From NCBI GenBank assembly GCA_003049465.1, contig PYSS01000025.1:297132-361131 (forward strand): a DNA stretch of 64,000 nucleotides, read 5' to 3'. The DNA is from Magnaporthiopsis rhizophila (lineage: Eukaryota; Ascomycota; Sordariomycetes; Magnaporthales; Magnaporthaceae). Made by a program: the position numbers and the translations under genes. Under the pieces are notes generated by a model. The model searched no databases. It saw only the letters and a list, made by a program, of their open reading frames with translations, and was not told the DNA's origin. The stretch's first letter is position 1; the number at the start of each line of letters is the position of its first letter. This document shows, in pieces, positions 1 through 11,642 of this stretch.

Positions 1-266
1 TAAAGGGGGGTTTTTATTTTTATTTTATCGTTTAGAATACTGTGTGGTCCAAACGCGCGCGGCAGTCCATTCCTTGTTGTAGCAAAGAGAATGCATCACT
101 GCCTAGCATGACGGGCCGGCAGCTCGGTGTCGGCCCAATACTACATAATCCTTTTCTTGGATTTAGCATGTCCATGTGTGTGTCCGTTGCTCGTGCTCAT
201 CCGACATGCCTCTTAAAAGTTGGCAAGGTAGTCAAGGCACCCCAGGTAGACACCCAAACAACGACC

Positions 267-1139
267 TCACTTCTTTCCCTTCTTTTTCCCCTTCTTCTCC
301 TCCCCACCCCCGCTTCCACTCCCGCCGCCACCACCACCACCACCACCACCACCCGTCGCAGCAGCCAGCATGCTCGCCATATCCAGTCCTCCCGGTCCGG
401 CGCCCACACCACCCTGCTGCATCTCCTTCATCATGTCCTTCAAAAAGTTCTCGGAAACCCCGCCACCCGTCAGCGCAGGGCTGTAATGCGGCAGCAGCTC
501 CCCGATCTTCCAACCCCTCGGCACCGCCGGCCTGGGCCACGGCTTATCGGCATCCGGCAACGGCAGTCCCGGGACGGCCACGCTCCGCAGCGCCGAGCAC
601 CCTTCCGTCGTCGGGTTGGCCTTTAAATGCTCGGATACCAGCAGGTACAGGTGGTGCTTGTTCTTGACGCCCGCCGCCTTGGCGCCCGGGCCGGACAGGG
701 TGACGCGCACGCGGCCCGGGTTGGCCCAGTCGCGCGGGTGCGTCTTGGTGGGCTCCAAGAGGGCGTTGAGCCGCAGGTTGCCGCAGGCCTGGGCGATCTC
801 GCGCGCGAGCGGGGATGGCACGGCGTGCGACTTGGGGACGCGCCGCCCCTCGGCACGGGTCCGGGTTGCGTCAAAGTAGATGGGGTAGAGGCATTTGAAT
901 CCCGCGTAGGCGGATTGGTCGTGTACCATGCCGATATCGCTGCCGCCGTGGGGGTGCGAGGCCGGGTTTGGTCTTGGTGGTTGTTGGTGTGTGGCGACGA
1001 CTGCTTGCTGCTGCTGCCTCTGGTGGGCGTCGACGCGCTGGATGATGTCGGCGTCGTCAAACTCGCCAATGTCGCCCTCGGACGGGTCTGACGCCGCGTC
1101 GTCGCTGTCCGAAACTTCTTCTATCCGTGGGTGAGACAT
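267..1139 (-). CDS. sec65: Signal recognition particle subunit SEC65 (SRP19)
   Basis: This is the SRP19/Sec65 subunit, which binds SRP RNA and helps load SRP54 for co-translational targeting to the ER. The uninterrupted frame gives 290 aa. The SRP19 fold lies at about residues 80-190, with FKCLYPIYFDATRTRAEGRR followed by the RVPKSHAV and NPGRVRV stretches that contact RNA. An acidic N-terminus (EEVSDSDDAASD) precedes the domain. The C-terminus is an 11-glycine run followed by a Lys-rich tail, as in other fungal and animal SRP19 proteins. The ATG at 1139 was chosen because the frame has no earlier ATG (it opens with TTG at 1220) and the acidic segment starts there. Identification is firm; the exact start is less so. 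Confidence 0.92.
   Translation of the reverse strand: MSHPRIEEVSDSDDAASDPSEGDIGEFDDADIIQRVDAHQRQQQQAVVATHQQPPRPNPASHPHGGSDIGMVHDQSAYAGFKCLYPIYFDATRTRAEGRRVPKSHAVPSPLAREIAQACGNLRLNALLEPTKTHPRDWANPGRVRVTLSGPGAKAAGVKNKHHLYLLVSEHLKANPTTEGCSALRSVAVPGLPLPDADKPWPRPAVPRGWKIGELLPHYSPALTGGGVSENFLKDMMKEMQQGGVGAGPGGLDMASMLAAATGGGGGGGGGGGSGSGGGEEKKGKKKGKK
323..353. repeat. CCA/GGT triplet repeat inside sec65
   Basis: About ten CCR/CCA triplets in a row encode the poly-glycine run near the SEC65 C-terminus. Such a tract is likely to vary in length between strains without breaking the frame. Confidence 0.8.
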
Positions 1140-1767
1140 TGTGTCGGACTGCGCTGTTAGGGACCGAAAGTCGTGCCGTCGTGGTTGGTTATGTTCCAAC
1201 GCAGGACGTTGGCTCTCCAAGGCCAGCCTGGAATTGTGTTTTGGTGGGCTGCTGCGGGGCCGCCCGCTGACGTCGATTTAAAGTGCGGGCCCTCGCCGGC
1301 GGGTAAATGTGGGGGTAGCAGTTAGGTGTCAGTGTCAGGCACCGAACCATCGGAAACTCGCAAGCTGTCCCATGACGTCGCCTGCTTTGATCCGCTACGA
1401 AACATGATTGAGATGCATAAGAAACTATATCCCATAGTAATGGGAGATGATATTGCGCCAAATAGTAAGCTTAGGTCCTAGGTAGGAGAGCAATCTTCTT
1501 GTTCCCATCAGCAAGAGAACCCCGCCTGGCAAAAGCACGGACTCAAGTGCGAAGAGCTACAAATCGTGAAACCCGTAAACCCGTATATCACCATAAAAAA
1601 AAAATAAAACCCGTGCCGCCCCAACTTGTCGCCACTCCTCCGCTTCCCACCCAAAAAGAGAACCTCCCATGGTTCGGTAAGATTGACGAGGTGGTCGGAA
1701 GAAAAAAGGTCAAGCGAGTCGTTGTTGTCCGGAACATCGAGTCATCAATACCTGGTACGTTCCCAGC
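1140..1767. other. Intergenic, sec65 upstream / CCCH gene downstream
   Basis: No gene seen. It contains the 5' flank of sec65 and the 3' flank of the next minus-strand gene. An A9 tract lies near 1594. The short ORFs on either strand lack coding character. Confidence 0.6.
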
Positions 1768-3627
1768 CTAGGAGTCGTACGAGTCTCCGTTCCGGTAAGT
1801 CGACTTGTACTTGGTTCCCGGCGGGTGCTCGTCGGGGCGGAACTTGCAGTACGGGTGCTGGCACTGTCCGTTAATAGTGCTGGGGCACTGGATCAGGGTG
1901 GCTCTGTTAGCATTGTCGACCTCGGGGTTTCGCGATTGGAGACAATAACTCACATGGTGGCCGTAAATACAGTTGGCGATATCGCAGTCCTGGCCATTGG
2001 TGCATGGGTTTAGGCGAGCTAGGAAAGCGATAGCGGTCCTCTCGGGGGCCGTAGGCTCGTAGTCGTGCTCGAAGCAGCACGCGCTTCCCTTTTGGCAGGG
2101 CGGGCGCAGGTAGTGATTGTTGCACAGTTTGCTCTGATCTTTGCGTTTCTTGATGCCGTCCAGGGCGGCCTGGTTCACCTGGATCGGCTTGTCCAGGCCA
2201 CGTGGGCCCGGGTTCCACGGCGGCGGCTTGGCTCCTCGCGAAGCATTGGCCGAAGGCTTAGGCGCTAACGGGATGTTGAGTGTGGGCGGCGGAGGGGCCG
2301 CGGGTAGCGGCGGAGGGCTCGTGCTGACGGCGGTAACGCCTGCAACGCCCGCGTACGACGGAGCTCCGGGCAGTGAGCTGTTGGGAGGCGGCGAGGCCGT
2401 CCCGCCAAAACCAATCGGGGACGCTTTGCGCGGCAGCCTGTCGACCATCTTGTCGGAGCGAAACAGGTCCTCCGTAAAGTTGACTCGGTTGACGCCCGTG
2501 GCCACAAGCTCCCGCACCGTCGGGAAGCCCTCAAGAATAGTGATCAGGTTTTTTGATTGCTCGTCGCGCATCACCTCGTCCAGAAACGGGGCATATCCAG
2601 AGTCGTGCGACACTCCGAGCACAACCTGCCGGCAATTAACGTTACGAAGGTGCCATCTGGCCGCCTCTGGACCAGGATATGACGTGTAAGTGGGTGCTTG
2701 CAACTTGACATGACCGGGTAGCAGGGCAGGCAGAGTTTTGCTGCTCACCTCTGATCTTCGAGTCGGCACGCTCCTTACCGTGGCCGACGTCAACAAAATC
2801 AAAAGAGGCTTTGGCCTGCGAAAAGCCAACAAAGAAGTCGCGGAGGTCCGTCTCGGCTTGTATGGAGCCCTCGCGTTTCATGGCCTTTGCCAGACCCGAA
2901 AGGTTGGCGCACACCTTTGCGTGAACGTCGAGCTCGTCGGCAAGCTCGCCACACTGGTGTAGGATGGCGGCCCTCAGGGCATTGGCAGCCCTTTTGCCGC
3001 CCTCGATGCCCTGGGTGATGAATGACTCTTTAAACTGCGGATAGGTGTGGGTCGCGCCCAGTCAGCGACGGCCTGGCAGAGTGTGGGGGACGTGCAGGGT
3101 ATCGGCCAAGGTGCCGAGCGGAGGGCGCGAGAGCAGCTTCCTTACAAGAAGACCATCTCCGTCGATCAAGACGACAATGTATTGGTTTCGGTTCTGCGGG
3201 GACCGTCAGCCAACGGCCCTATGTCGCAAACACCCGCCACGGCCGTGGCGGCGGGGGACAGTCTATTTCCTCACTCTATAAATCTCGGCACCCTGCCTGT
3301 AGTAGTCGCGGGCGCTCTCGGCGTCTTGTAGCTTAGCTTGGAAATCACGACGGGACTTGCGGGCGTCGTCGAGGTCGAGCCGGATGTCGTGGAGCTCTGT
3401 TTGAAGCGACCGGTTTTCGGAGCGGAGGTTTTCTTCGACATCCTTGACGTAGAGGAGGAGATCCTAATTTGAGAGCGGGGCACACATCAGCATGGGAACA
3501 AACGGGAACCCAGAGATTCCGAGGGCAAACGGACCTTGATTAGCTCGTCACTGGTGTCTTGTTGCTGTTTGAGGGCCTGGTATCTCTGGACGAAGTTCAT
3601 CATGCCGCCCCCCAGCTGCGCCGCCAT
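1768..3627 (-). CDS. DUF7923 / tandem CCCH zinc-finger protein
   Basis: Five exons read cleanly: 3627-3535, 3463-3275, 3193-3146, 3034-2749 and 2666-1768, giving 504 aa. All introns are GT..AG and 71-111 bp. The N-terminus (exons 1-2) is a charged coiled coil. Exons 3-5 carry the fungal DUF7923 core, whose hallmark is YIVVLIDGDGLLFKESFI, followed by QGIEGGKRAANAL and the VLGVSHDSGYAPFLDE segment. A proline-rich linker leads to zinc fingers near the C-terminus: C-x8-C-x5-C-x3-H (CNNHYLRPPC..CFEH) and then CTNGQDCDIANCIYGH, with a third Cys-rich segment after it. CCCH fingers usually bind RNA, but the biological role of this fungal family is not established. The start ATG at 3627 is in frame and 24 nt upstream of a second Met pair. 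Confidence 0.88.
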
Positions 3628-4709
3628 ACTGGCTGCTGTAGGCGCTCAGCTGGTCTGATTTTCGTTGTTTGGCGAAATCGGTCGGTTGGGAGCTGGGTAT
3701 GGAGGTAGGACTTTTGTTGCTGCTGTTGCAGCCTAGCTGGGTGGATTGGAGATGACGGGTGAAAAGCGAGAAAAGAAAAAAAAATTGTGGGAATAAGCAC
3801 CTATAAAGCTGGATCCCATAAAATGGGTTAGGCAGCGGCCGCAGAGGCCAGAGACCCAGGATAACGGCGCGGGGCAAGTGTTTTTGTCTGTGGAACGAAA
3901 CTGGAAAACGTGTGGTTTGCTGGGAGTGATTACAGGAAAAGAAAGCGAGCGCGTAGGACCAAGTCCAGCTGGTGACCGTTTGCGGACAAGGGACAGCTGC
4001 ACCAGAGCCCGTCCCATGTGCAGGTGGTGTCTGGCACTGGCAAGGCTGGTGCGGCAGAGCTGGTCCCCTGCCCAATCGAGAGCGTCCATACACAGGTCTG
4101 CCTGCACGGTGGGAATGCGGGCAGCTGAAAACGCCCGAGGTGTCAAATCGATTGGCCGAATTCCGCCTTCCCCGCCAGGCGTCTTGGACCCTGGCAAGCG
4201 ACGACCCAAATCACAAATCAATGGCGGTTGATTCAGGGTAGTAGCTGACACGAGGGAGAGGAGCCAGGATGGAAATAGAGCTGGCAAAGCCGCGGGTGTG
4301 ATGGAGCTCTCAAGTGGCTGGCGCTTGGGCTTGGAGTTGTAGTTGATTGATTTTGTGATTTTGGTCTGCACATTTCTTGTGGCGGCAGTTGCGATGCACT
4401 GTGCTTTCTGCGGCGGGGTATCGCAACCGCACTACGTAACACGAAGCTGCGCCAGGCACAGGCGGCCTGGCCTGCAGAATTTGGCGCGCGGTAGCCACGC
4501 TGAAAACAGCACCAGCCCACTGTGCCATTTTACATTTATGACCTCGCATATTGTTGCCGCGCTCTCGTATTTTGCAACATGCAAGAACCAACGGCCCACA
4601 GACACGTCCCAACAGACATCATGGGGCCAGGCTGTGTAGCGCGGTGCGACCTGGACACATCTTGCTATCCACTCATCCATATTGACTGAAAATGCCCAAC
4701 TCATTAGGC
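3628..4709. other. Intergenic, upstream of the CCCH gene
   Basis: No convincing gene. Minus-strand frames of 181 and 212 codons run through here, but they are proline/serine-rich, overlap each other and show no domain. I read the region as promoter and 5' UTR of the CCCH gene plus the 3' flank of the next gene. Confidence 0.5.
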
Positions 4710-6080
4710 TCAACCAACCTCGACCAGCGTATACGCTCCACAGGCAGACCCAGCGTCGTTCGCAAGCTCAACCATGCACCAATCTGTACGCCAAGATGCC
4801 ATCTCCCAGCTCCCGTGACGTCTCCTTGCGCCTGTACACAGCAGCCGACATACTCCCTGCTCTTTTTGATCTGGGGACCCCGACCTGCTGATGCCCGTTG
4901 CAGTAAGCCTGGTGGCCCCCAACGGCCCAGGCCTGGCAGCACCACCGCCCCCACCCCCAAGCCGGCAAGCTGCCAGCATCTGCAGCACGCCCGCCGCCTG
5001 CGGCCCGCGGTTCGGCAGCGGCGGCGCAGGCGGGGGCCCCTCCCCTCCCGGCCCAGCCTCCTGCTGAACACCACGGCGCACTCGGGGTGCTCGGCCATGT
5101 CCCGCAGCACTGCAGCGAGAGCACCATCTCCAATCGAGTACAACGGCGCCCACTGGTGGCTGACAAAGGGCCCCAGACCCAGCAGGTGATCGAGCGGCAT
5201 CCACGCGTCGGCCTTGAGGCAGTCGGCAAAGGCGCGCACAACCCACACGTTTGCGTCCTCGGCCGTCCGCAGCCGCGCGTCGCGAGTCGAAGAAGAGCAT
5301 CTGCACCGGCTGCGGCGGCGGCGGCATCTCGCCTACCGCGTCGGCGTAGTCGTCGGTTGCCGAGACGACCCCGCGGGATGAGGACTGTCTTGGTTGCCGC
5401 GGCCATCCCGCCTCGGGCGATAGCCACACCGCGAGCTCGTACGTCTCGCCCATACCATGGCGCGGTGCGGCACCAAGCCCGGTGCGAACAGCTTCAGGCG
5501 CATCAGGTACTCAGCCACCTCGTGCCTCATGGTGTCGGCCGAACCCACCAGGACAAACACCACGTTCTCCCACGACGACGGCCTCGAACCCCCGGCTCCG
5601 TTCCCGTCGTCGAAGTCAAAGCCAAAGTCCCGCCTCCCGATGCGGCGCCGCTCGAGCAAGCGCGGGTTGCGCGCGACGGTTCGATCGACGACGGCCGCCA
5701 CCTGCGCCGCCGTGTGCTCATCCGACACGGCCGGTGACACGACCAGCGCCGTGGGCCACGGCTGCGCGAAGCTGTAGGCCCGCAGCGTGTATCGCTGCCT
5801 CGTGAACTCGGACGCGCCGCAGTTGACGTCGGTCCACCGCACGTGCGAGAACTCGGTTTCGCGCGATGTTGGGTGCGGATGGCCATTCCCGCGCGGGCCG
5901 TGGACGATCGCTGCACTTCCTAGCGGGAATCACCACGGCGGCGGTTCGACGGGGATGCTGACCCAGTCCCGGTACTCGGGTGGGAGCTGGGGGAACGTCG
6001 ATGCTACTGATTCGCGCAGCGTCCCCGGCAGCGTCAGCCTTTCGAGAAGGTTGTCACCGGCATCGTGGCGGCTCCATTGG
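4710..6080 (-). pseudogene. Unrecognised gene with broken reading frame
   Basis: Good protein-like sequence continues on the minus strand but jumps frame. From the 5' side there is a segment with LPGTLRESVASTFPQLPPEY, then a TGA at 5932-5930. The same frame then gives FTRQRYTLRAYSFAQPW, VVDRTVARNPRLLERRR and ENVVFVLVGSADTMRHEVAEY. Near 5450 it changes frame into GETYELAVWLSPEAG and MPPPPQPVQMLFFDS. Near 5285 it changes again into DANVWVVRAFADCLKADAW, DHLLGLGPFVSHQWAPLYS and HPECAVVFSRRLG. Adding one G to the GGG at 5449-5451 would join the first two. I do not recognise the family. Either this is a decaying gene or a gene hit by sequencing indels; the start and the C-terminus are unresolved. 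Confidence 0.5.
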
Positions 6081-6477
6081 CTTTCTCCTCTGAGAGATTT
6101 GTAGCAAGGTGTTAAGCAGGTAAGCTGTAGAAAAGACCTGGCCAAGTGGTGTGGATCGCATCTCTCTATTGTATGCCACCCTCGTCCCTGGGGTAGATTG
6201 GTGAGAAAGTCCGAGACAATATGGAAAACGAGATGGTGGTTTCGTAGCCCGAAAGCCAGCTGTCAGTAGATAACGGCGCTGGCACACTTGGGATGGTGGT
6301 TGTGTTCTGAGTTGCGCTCCGGAGAAAGACAGTCAGGCACATCAGGCGACACCTTTGACAGCCGGTTCATCGAGAATTTCCCTAATTCGGACGAGATCGG
6401 GCTGGTGCGGATTCATCTCCCGCTCAAAAGGGGTTGCATAGATTCGCTACTCTATTTTCTTCGTGATTCTTCCCCCG
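6081..6477. other. Intergenic
   Basis: No gene seen. It separates the broken gene from the 3' end of the Zn2Cys6 gene. The only structure is the short duplicated segment listed next. Confidence 0.5.
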
Positions 6478-6498
6478 TCAAAAGGGGGTATATAGATT
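6410..6498 (+). repeat. Imperfect 35-bp direct duplication
   Basis: Two similar units, 6410-6444 and 6465-6498, both run gattc..cccg.tcaaaaggggg.t..atagatt. The second overlaps the end of the Zn2Cys6 coding sequence, so the duplication covers its stop codon and 3' flank. Confidence 0.6.
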
Positions 6499-9315
6499 AA
6501 GCACCCTCCAAATACTGTCATCGCCAAAGTCCCCCTCAAACTGCCAAGCCGCGCTATTCCCCTGCTGCTGCTGCTGCTGTTCCTGCGCATTGCCAGAGTC
6601 AGGGGTGGTCAGGCTGTCGCCAGCAGCGACAGTGTTCGCAGCGGCAACATCCTCTCCGCTGCCATTGTAAGCGCCCTGCGACGGTGGCAGCCACATGTGC
6701 AGCTCCCTGGGACCTCCCGCCGCGGCGGTGGTGTCGTTGCTGCCATCGGCCAGCAGCAAGTCCCCGCCATCGCCACCACCGGCAGATGACACCCCGCGGT
6801 GGTCGCCGCTCATCAGCTCGTTGTAGATGAGGTCGCTCGTCGGGTACAGCGTCTGGATGGAGGACCAGTCAAAGTCGGACGGCAGGGACCAGGGTTCCGA
6901 GGCGGCGGCAGACGGCGTCGGCAGGGCCAGGAGCGTGTCCAGGCCGTCACGTGTGGCCGCCGTCGCAGACGAGGACGGGGTGACACCCAGGACCCCGCTG
7001 TCAAAAGGGCTGATGTCGCCGTTTCGACCACCCGCCACCGCCGCGAGCCGCGGGTCTAGCGGCATCACGTTATTATCACTGAACAAGGCCGCCGGCACAG
7101 TCTCGGACGCCGCGAGCGAGCGCTGGAGGCGGACCCAGATGGCCTTGAGGACGCCGACGGCGGAGCGGGCGAGATTGTTGCGGCGCGAGAGCACCTCGAA
7201 GCGCTCGACGGCCCAGCCAAAGTGTCGCAGCGCGTCGGGCAGCAGGTCCCTATGCTCGGTGGGGAAAAGCACAAAGACGGTAGCGACGAGCACGATGGCG
7301 TCGAACGTGCCGAAGAATACGGCGAAGGACCGGTGGTCCTCGGGCGCCATGGCCTCGAACTGGGCGCGCTGGCCCCGCAGCATGTCGACGCAGGCGCGCA
7401 GGGCCAGTGTGCGGCTTTGCGGGCGCGTGAAGACGTACGGGCGGTGCAGCGTAAAGTAGCCGAACGCGGCCAGCTGCGGGAGGATGGTGCGCACGCCGGG
7501 GAGCCAATCTCTGCAGGCGGGGTGGTCGTCGAAGCGCGTGTCCGGGTTGTCGACGCGGAAGCAGGGCGGGATCTGGGCCTCGAGCAGCTGCATCTCGCGG
7601 TGGATCTGGTCGACGCGGCCGAAATCACGCGGGCAGGGGCCCGACGTCTCGAGGCGCACGACCTCGCGCAGCAGCGGCAGCAGACGCAGCGTCCACATGT
7701 TGCGCGTCATGGGCGTCGGGGGGTCGTCGGGCCCGCGCGGCAGGACCGCGGTCCTGGACCGGGCCTCAAGCCCGCCGACGCCGCCAACGGGCAAGGGGCA
7801 GTCGACTGGGAACGGCGGCTGGTTCTCGCCGTCGGTGGATAAAGGGCGGCCCAGCACCAGGCCCGTGTGCACGTCCCAGAGGCAGAGCATGTGCCACAGC
7901 GAGCGGCGGTGCTGGATCTCCCACTGGTTCCGCAGCACGGCCGCGGCCATGTCCTCGCCGTCGGCGACGGCCGGGTGCGGGTCCTGGCTCTCGCGGTGCA
8001 GGCCAATCTCCTGGGCGTCGCGGATGGCGGCGCCGATGGCGTGCCAGGCCTCGGTCACCTGGGCCATGTACTTGAGGAACGAGCAGCGGATGAAGCCGGC
8101 CTGGACCGTGTTGAGCGACATCTGCTGCTTGCCCAGCAGCGAAAGCACGGCGATGCCCGATTCGCTGTAGTCGCAGGCCAGGTCCTCAAAGGTCATGTTG
8201 CCCGCGTACTTGAGCGCGTCGTAGACCGGGTGCGGCTCGTCGTTGACCAACGTCAGCAGCGCCATGGCGACCACCTGGAAGAGCACGGCCGGGAACGCGC
8301 GCAGATCCGGGCTCAGGCCCCGGGGCCCGACGTTGGTGAAGACGCTGAAGGGGAGGTTGTTCCATTCAGCGAGCTGAGCCGTGAAGACGTCGTATTCCAG
8401 CGGGTACTGGCGGCGCGTCAGCCGTACGGCACCTCGTTTCCATTTCACGAACAAAACACACCTGGACTTACGTAATGGATGTTAAACTTTGCAAAATACA
8501 CCTCGGCCAGCTTCTCGATGTAGGCCCGCGCCGGCAGCTGCCGAATCAGGTGCCTGTAGCGCTCCCGCGTGCCAAAATCGTCCGCCAACCCGCCCGCCTC
8601 GGCCGTGATGCGCGCCAGCGAGTCCCCCGCGAGCCCCGGCGACGACGTGGCCCGGTCGATGCGCCGGAGGAAGCCCATGGTGGAGGCGCCGCCCGCCGCG
8701 GCGTACCCAAAGTTCACGGCCTTGCCCGGCGCCGTTGCGACCTCGCCGCCGTTTCCGCCGCTTCCTGGTGGGTTATCGCCGGCCGCAGGAACAGCAGCAG
8801 CCTTGGCCTTGGCCTTGGGGGCGGCGGCTGTCTCGTAGCGGCAGGCATGACCCTTGCCTCGGGATTTGCAGTTGGTGCAGGGGTAGCTCCTGTCACACTG
8901 CAGATCGAGCAAGAAGAAGGAGTGCGTGCAACGTCAGCATGGCAGATTTTGTAATCAGCGTTTTTGTGACAGGCCGGACTAGGGAAAACAAAAAGGGGAT
9001 GGAGGCGAAGAGATAGTGATGAGCGGATGCCAAGGATATCTCAGCACGTCGTAGCCAGCGCACCTTTTGCTTCCTTCTGTGGCACTCAATACACGAGATG
9101 ACGAGCCGCCGCCTCTTCTTGGGCGGCGGCCGGACGGCAGCCACTGTCGTCGGGTCAGGGCTGCTGCTGCTGCTGTTCTCGTCGGAGCCGGCCACCTGGG
9201 GCCCCCGCGGAGGAGCGGCGGCGGCGGCCACCTCCATGCTGAAGGGCAAAACCGGGATTACAGTAGATCCGCTTTCGTGGGTGGTGTGTGTTGCGCTATG
9301 CTCAAGGCCATTCAT
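6478..9315 (-). CDS. Zn2Cys6 fungal-type transcription factor
   Basis: Three exons (9315-9064, 8897-8472, 8406-6478) give 868 aa; starting at the second in-frame ATG (9237) would give 842 aa. A basic PPKKRRR stretch precedes the binuclear cluster, which is split by intron 1: CIECHRRKQK joined to CDRSYPCTNCKSRGKGHAC, the six-cysteine C-x2-C-x6-C pattern. Exon 3 opens with YPLEYDVFTAQLAEW and continues into the fungal-specific regulatory domain (about residues 230-600), including RRSLWHMLCLWDVHTGLVLGRP. The C-terminus is low-complexity with a Gln run. It should be a nuclear DNA-binding regulator. Targets cannot be read from the sequence; the neighbouring pyr4 is a housekeeping gene and gives no hint. 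Confidence 0.9.
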
Positions 9316-10314
9316 TCACTCCATCAGGTCGCAAATACATTCGCTATCGACCCTCACATACATCAACAGCCGAGTCGTGTGTACCTGTGCAGAAGGCCGA
9401 GGTGGAAACGTCTGAAGCTCAAGAAGCCAAGGCTGCAAGGCCGGCCATATCCGTCTTCGACCGTGCTGGGCACATTGATGACCACCCGAGGAGGGGAGAC
9501 AAGGAACCCAAGAAGATGATGGGGTGTGAAGATGGATGGTGAGACGGAGATAAGCACGCAGCAATCTGTCAAGCGTTAACTCCGACGGGAGGCCCCGGCT
9601 TAGGTAATTCGGTGGTAGCGGGACCTCAGCCGAGACAACATCGCGGGGCAGCAAGAATGTTTCTTCAGCAAGAGTGTTTCTTCATTCTCAGCCTCAAGGA
9701 ATCCTTCAGTGACAGCCCATTAAGCCACGAATAGTATCCCCCTACCCTGGCGCTCTTCCGGAAAAAGAGTCGCAGGGCTATGTATGCTGATTGGGGTACT
9801 CAAAGCAGCGCAAGAAGGAAAGAAGGAACCTCTGTCGCCCACGCAAGAAATAAAACAATAGGCGCACCATAGTGCGCACTCTGCTCTTTTCCCACCTCCA
9901 ACAAAACGATGATGCTATACTCGTTGTGCTCGCCTCTGCGTGAAATAAAATAAAAAAGAAAGGAAGCTAAAAAAGAAGAAGAAGAAAAAAAAAACCTCCG
10001 CGCACAAAGAACAATAACGCACTCATTTTACCGTCTCACGCGTGCATAGAAGCGATGCAATAAATCTCCCCCACTGCATATGATGATCCCTCTGCCGTCT
10101 TTTGTGCTTTGTCCCGCATTTAGACCCTTTGCGCCTAGCAGTGAGAAAATGGCATACTAAGAAAAAAAGAAAGGGGAAAAAAAAGTAAACCGCCCTAGCG
10201 TTGGAAAAGACGCCTCGGAGAAGCCGAGAACAAACCGGCAAAGTACTCCGACAAGGGTGGCAGCGGCCTGTCGCGTCTGCGAGGCGGCAGCGCACCGTAA
10301 CGGCGGCCGCCCGG
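9316..10314. other. Intergenic, Zn2Cys6 gene upstream / pyr4 downstream
   Basis: No gene seen. There are A-rich stretches around 9945-9995 and 10160-10185. The second is close to the pyr4 stop and may be its 3' UTR. Confidence 0.55.
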
Positions 10315-11562
10315 CTAGGGCTGCGGCAGGCGCGCGAGGTAGGCCTTCCAGGCTATGCGCCTGTACCTCTCGGCCTCGGACTGCGGGTCGCCGGCCTTGA
10401 TGATGCCGCGGCCGACGATGACGATATCGGTGCCCTTGTCGCCGATGAGGAGCGACGGCGTGTTGTACTGCTGGTCCAACCCGTCGCCCTCGAGTCCCGC
10501 GCCGCCGCCGCCCTCGTCGTCGTCCTCGCCCTCGGGCGGGAGCTTGCAGCCGGGCGTCATGTGGATGAAGGAGTCGTCGGGCGCGCTGTTGAGCGCCTGC
10601 TGCGCAATGAAGCCCATGACAAAGCCCTTGTTGTCCCGCGCGGCCTCGATGCACGCCTGTGTGTAGTCGGCCGTCATGAGGCACCCTCCCGTCGACATCT
10701 GCGCCAGGATCAGCAGACCGCGCTCCAGCGGTGCCTCCTCGATGCCCGGGAACACCACGTCGTCGAGCCCGCCCTCGGTCATGCTCTTGGAGAGCCGCGG
10801 TGAGTCGGCCGGCTCGTACGACTGCGTCACCGTCGTGATGGACACGATGCTCCCCTTGCGCCCGTCCGTCGCGTCCCGCCCATACCCCTGCGGGATCGGC
10901 ACCGGCCCGGCCCCGAGCCCCTGCCCGCTGTTCTTGCGCGCCTTGGCCGCGGCCGACTCGTGGTGCGGCGACGGTTGGCGCCGCTGCGTTGGCACCTGCT
11001 GTGGCCTGCTGATGGCCGTCGGCGAGACCTCCTCGTCCGGGTCCTCCTCGAAGCTGTCCGAGATGGGCGTGCCGACCGTGACGCTGGTCCTGACCTCGTA
11101 CTTGATGCGCTCGCGCCAGTTGGCCGCGGCCTCGGCCAAGGCCCGCACCACCTCCTTGCCCGCCTGGATGTTGACGTTGACGATGTGCGCCCACTCCACG
11201 ATGCGCGCCGTGCCCCCCGTGTACTGCAGCTGCACCGTCTTGCCAATGTCGGCGAACTTGCGGTCCTCAAAGATCAGGAATCCGTGGCGCCGGGCCAGCG
11301 CGGCGAGCTTGGCGCCCGTGCCCGTCTGTGGGTTGTAGTCCCAGCCGGCGACCAGGTCGTAGTGTGTCTTGAGGACCACGATGGAGGGGCCGATCTTGTC
11401 GGCCAGGTGTAGAAGCTCGCGAGCGTTGGTGACGTCAGCGCTCAGACAGAGGTTCGAGCCTTTGAGTTCCATCAGTCGCAGAAGGTAAGAAGTGAGCGGG
11501 TGGCCCGCCGTTTTGGCCCGCTCCTCGTATGATGTAGTCAGTGTTGGATGTGTGGCCGCCAT
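10315..11562 (-). CDS. pyr4: Orotidine 5'-phosphate decarboxylase
   Basis: A single exon of 415 aa encodes the last enzyme of UMP synthesis, the orthologue of yeast URA3, Aspergillus pyrG and Neurospora pyr-4. The N-terminal motif LCLSADVTNARELLHLADKI binds substrate. The catalytic charge network is in FLIFEDRKFADIGKTVQLQY (Asp-x-Lys-x-x-x-Asp). The C-terminal phosphate-binding element is DIVIVGRGII. Between about residues 165 and 265 the usual barrel is interrupted by a polar Pro/Ser/Arg-rich insert. A similar insertion is known from other filamentous ascomycete OMP decarboxylases and is absent from yeast Ura3. The gene is intact and the ATG at 11562 fits the family N-terminus. Confidence 0.96.
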   Translation of the reverse strand: MAATHPTLTTSYEERAKTAGHPLTSYLLRLMELKGSNLCLSADVTNARELLHLADKIGPSIVVLKTHYDLVAGWDYNPQTGTGAKLAALARRHGFLIFEDRKFADIGKTVQLQYTGGTARIVEWAHIVNVNIQAGKEVVRALAEAAANWRERIKYEVRTSVTVGTPISDSFEEDPDEEVSPTAISRPQQVPTQRRQPSPHHESAAAKARKNSGQGLGAGPVPIPQGYGRDATDGRKGSIVSITTVTQSYEPADSPRLSKSMTEGGLDDVVFPGIEEAPLERGLLILAQMSTGGCLMTADYTQACIEAARDNKGFVMGFIAQQALNSAPDDSFIHMTPGCKLPPEGEDDDEGGGGAGLEGDGLDQQYNTPSLLIGDKGTDIVIVGRGIIKAGDPQSEAERYRRIAWKAYLARLPQP

Positions 11563-11629
11563 TGTGCTTGCTTTGCTGGGCTCTCTTTCTCTATTCCTCT
11601 TTATCGTTTTCTCTCTCTCGCGCTTTCAC

Positions 11630-11642
11630 GCACACACACACA

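Noticed and set aside
3548..4371. Minus-strand ORFs of 181 and 212 codons upstream of the CCCH gene
   Set aside because: They overlap in different frames, have no domain or continuation by splicing, and one runs across the CCCH start in another frame.
10157..11194. 345-codon minus-strand ORF overlapping pyr4
   Set aside because: It is a shadow frame of the conserved pyr4 coding sequence, rich in Arg/Gly/His.
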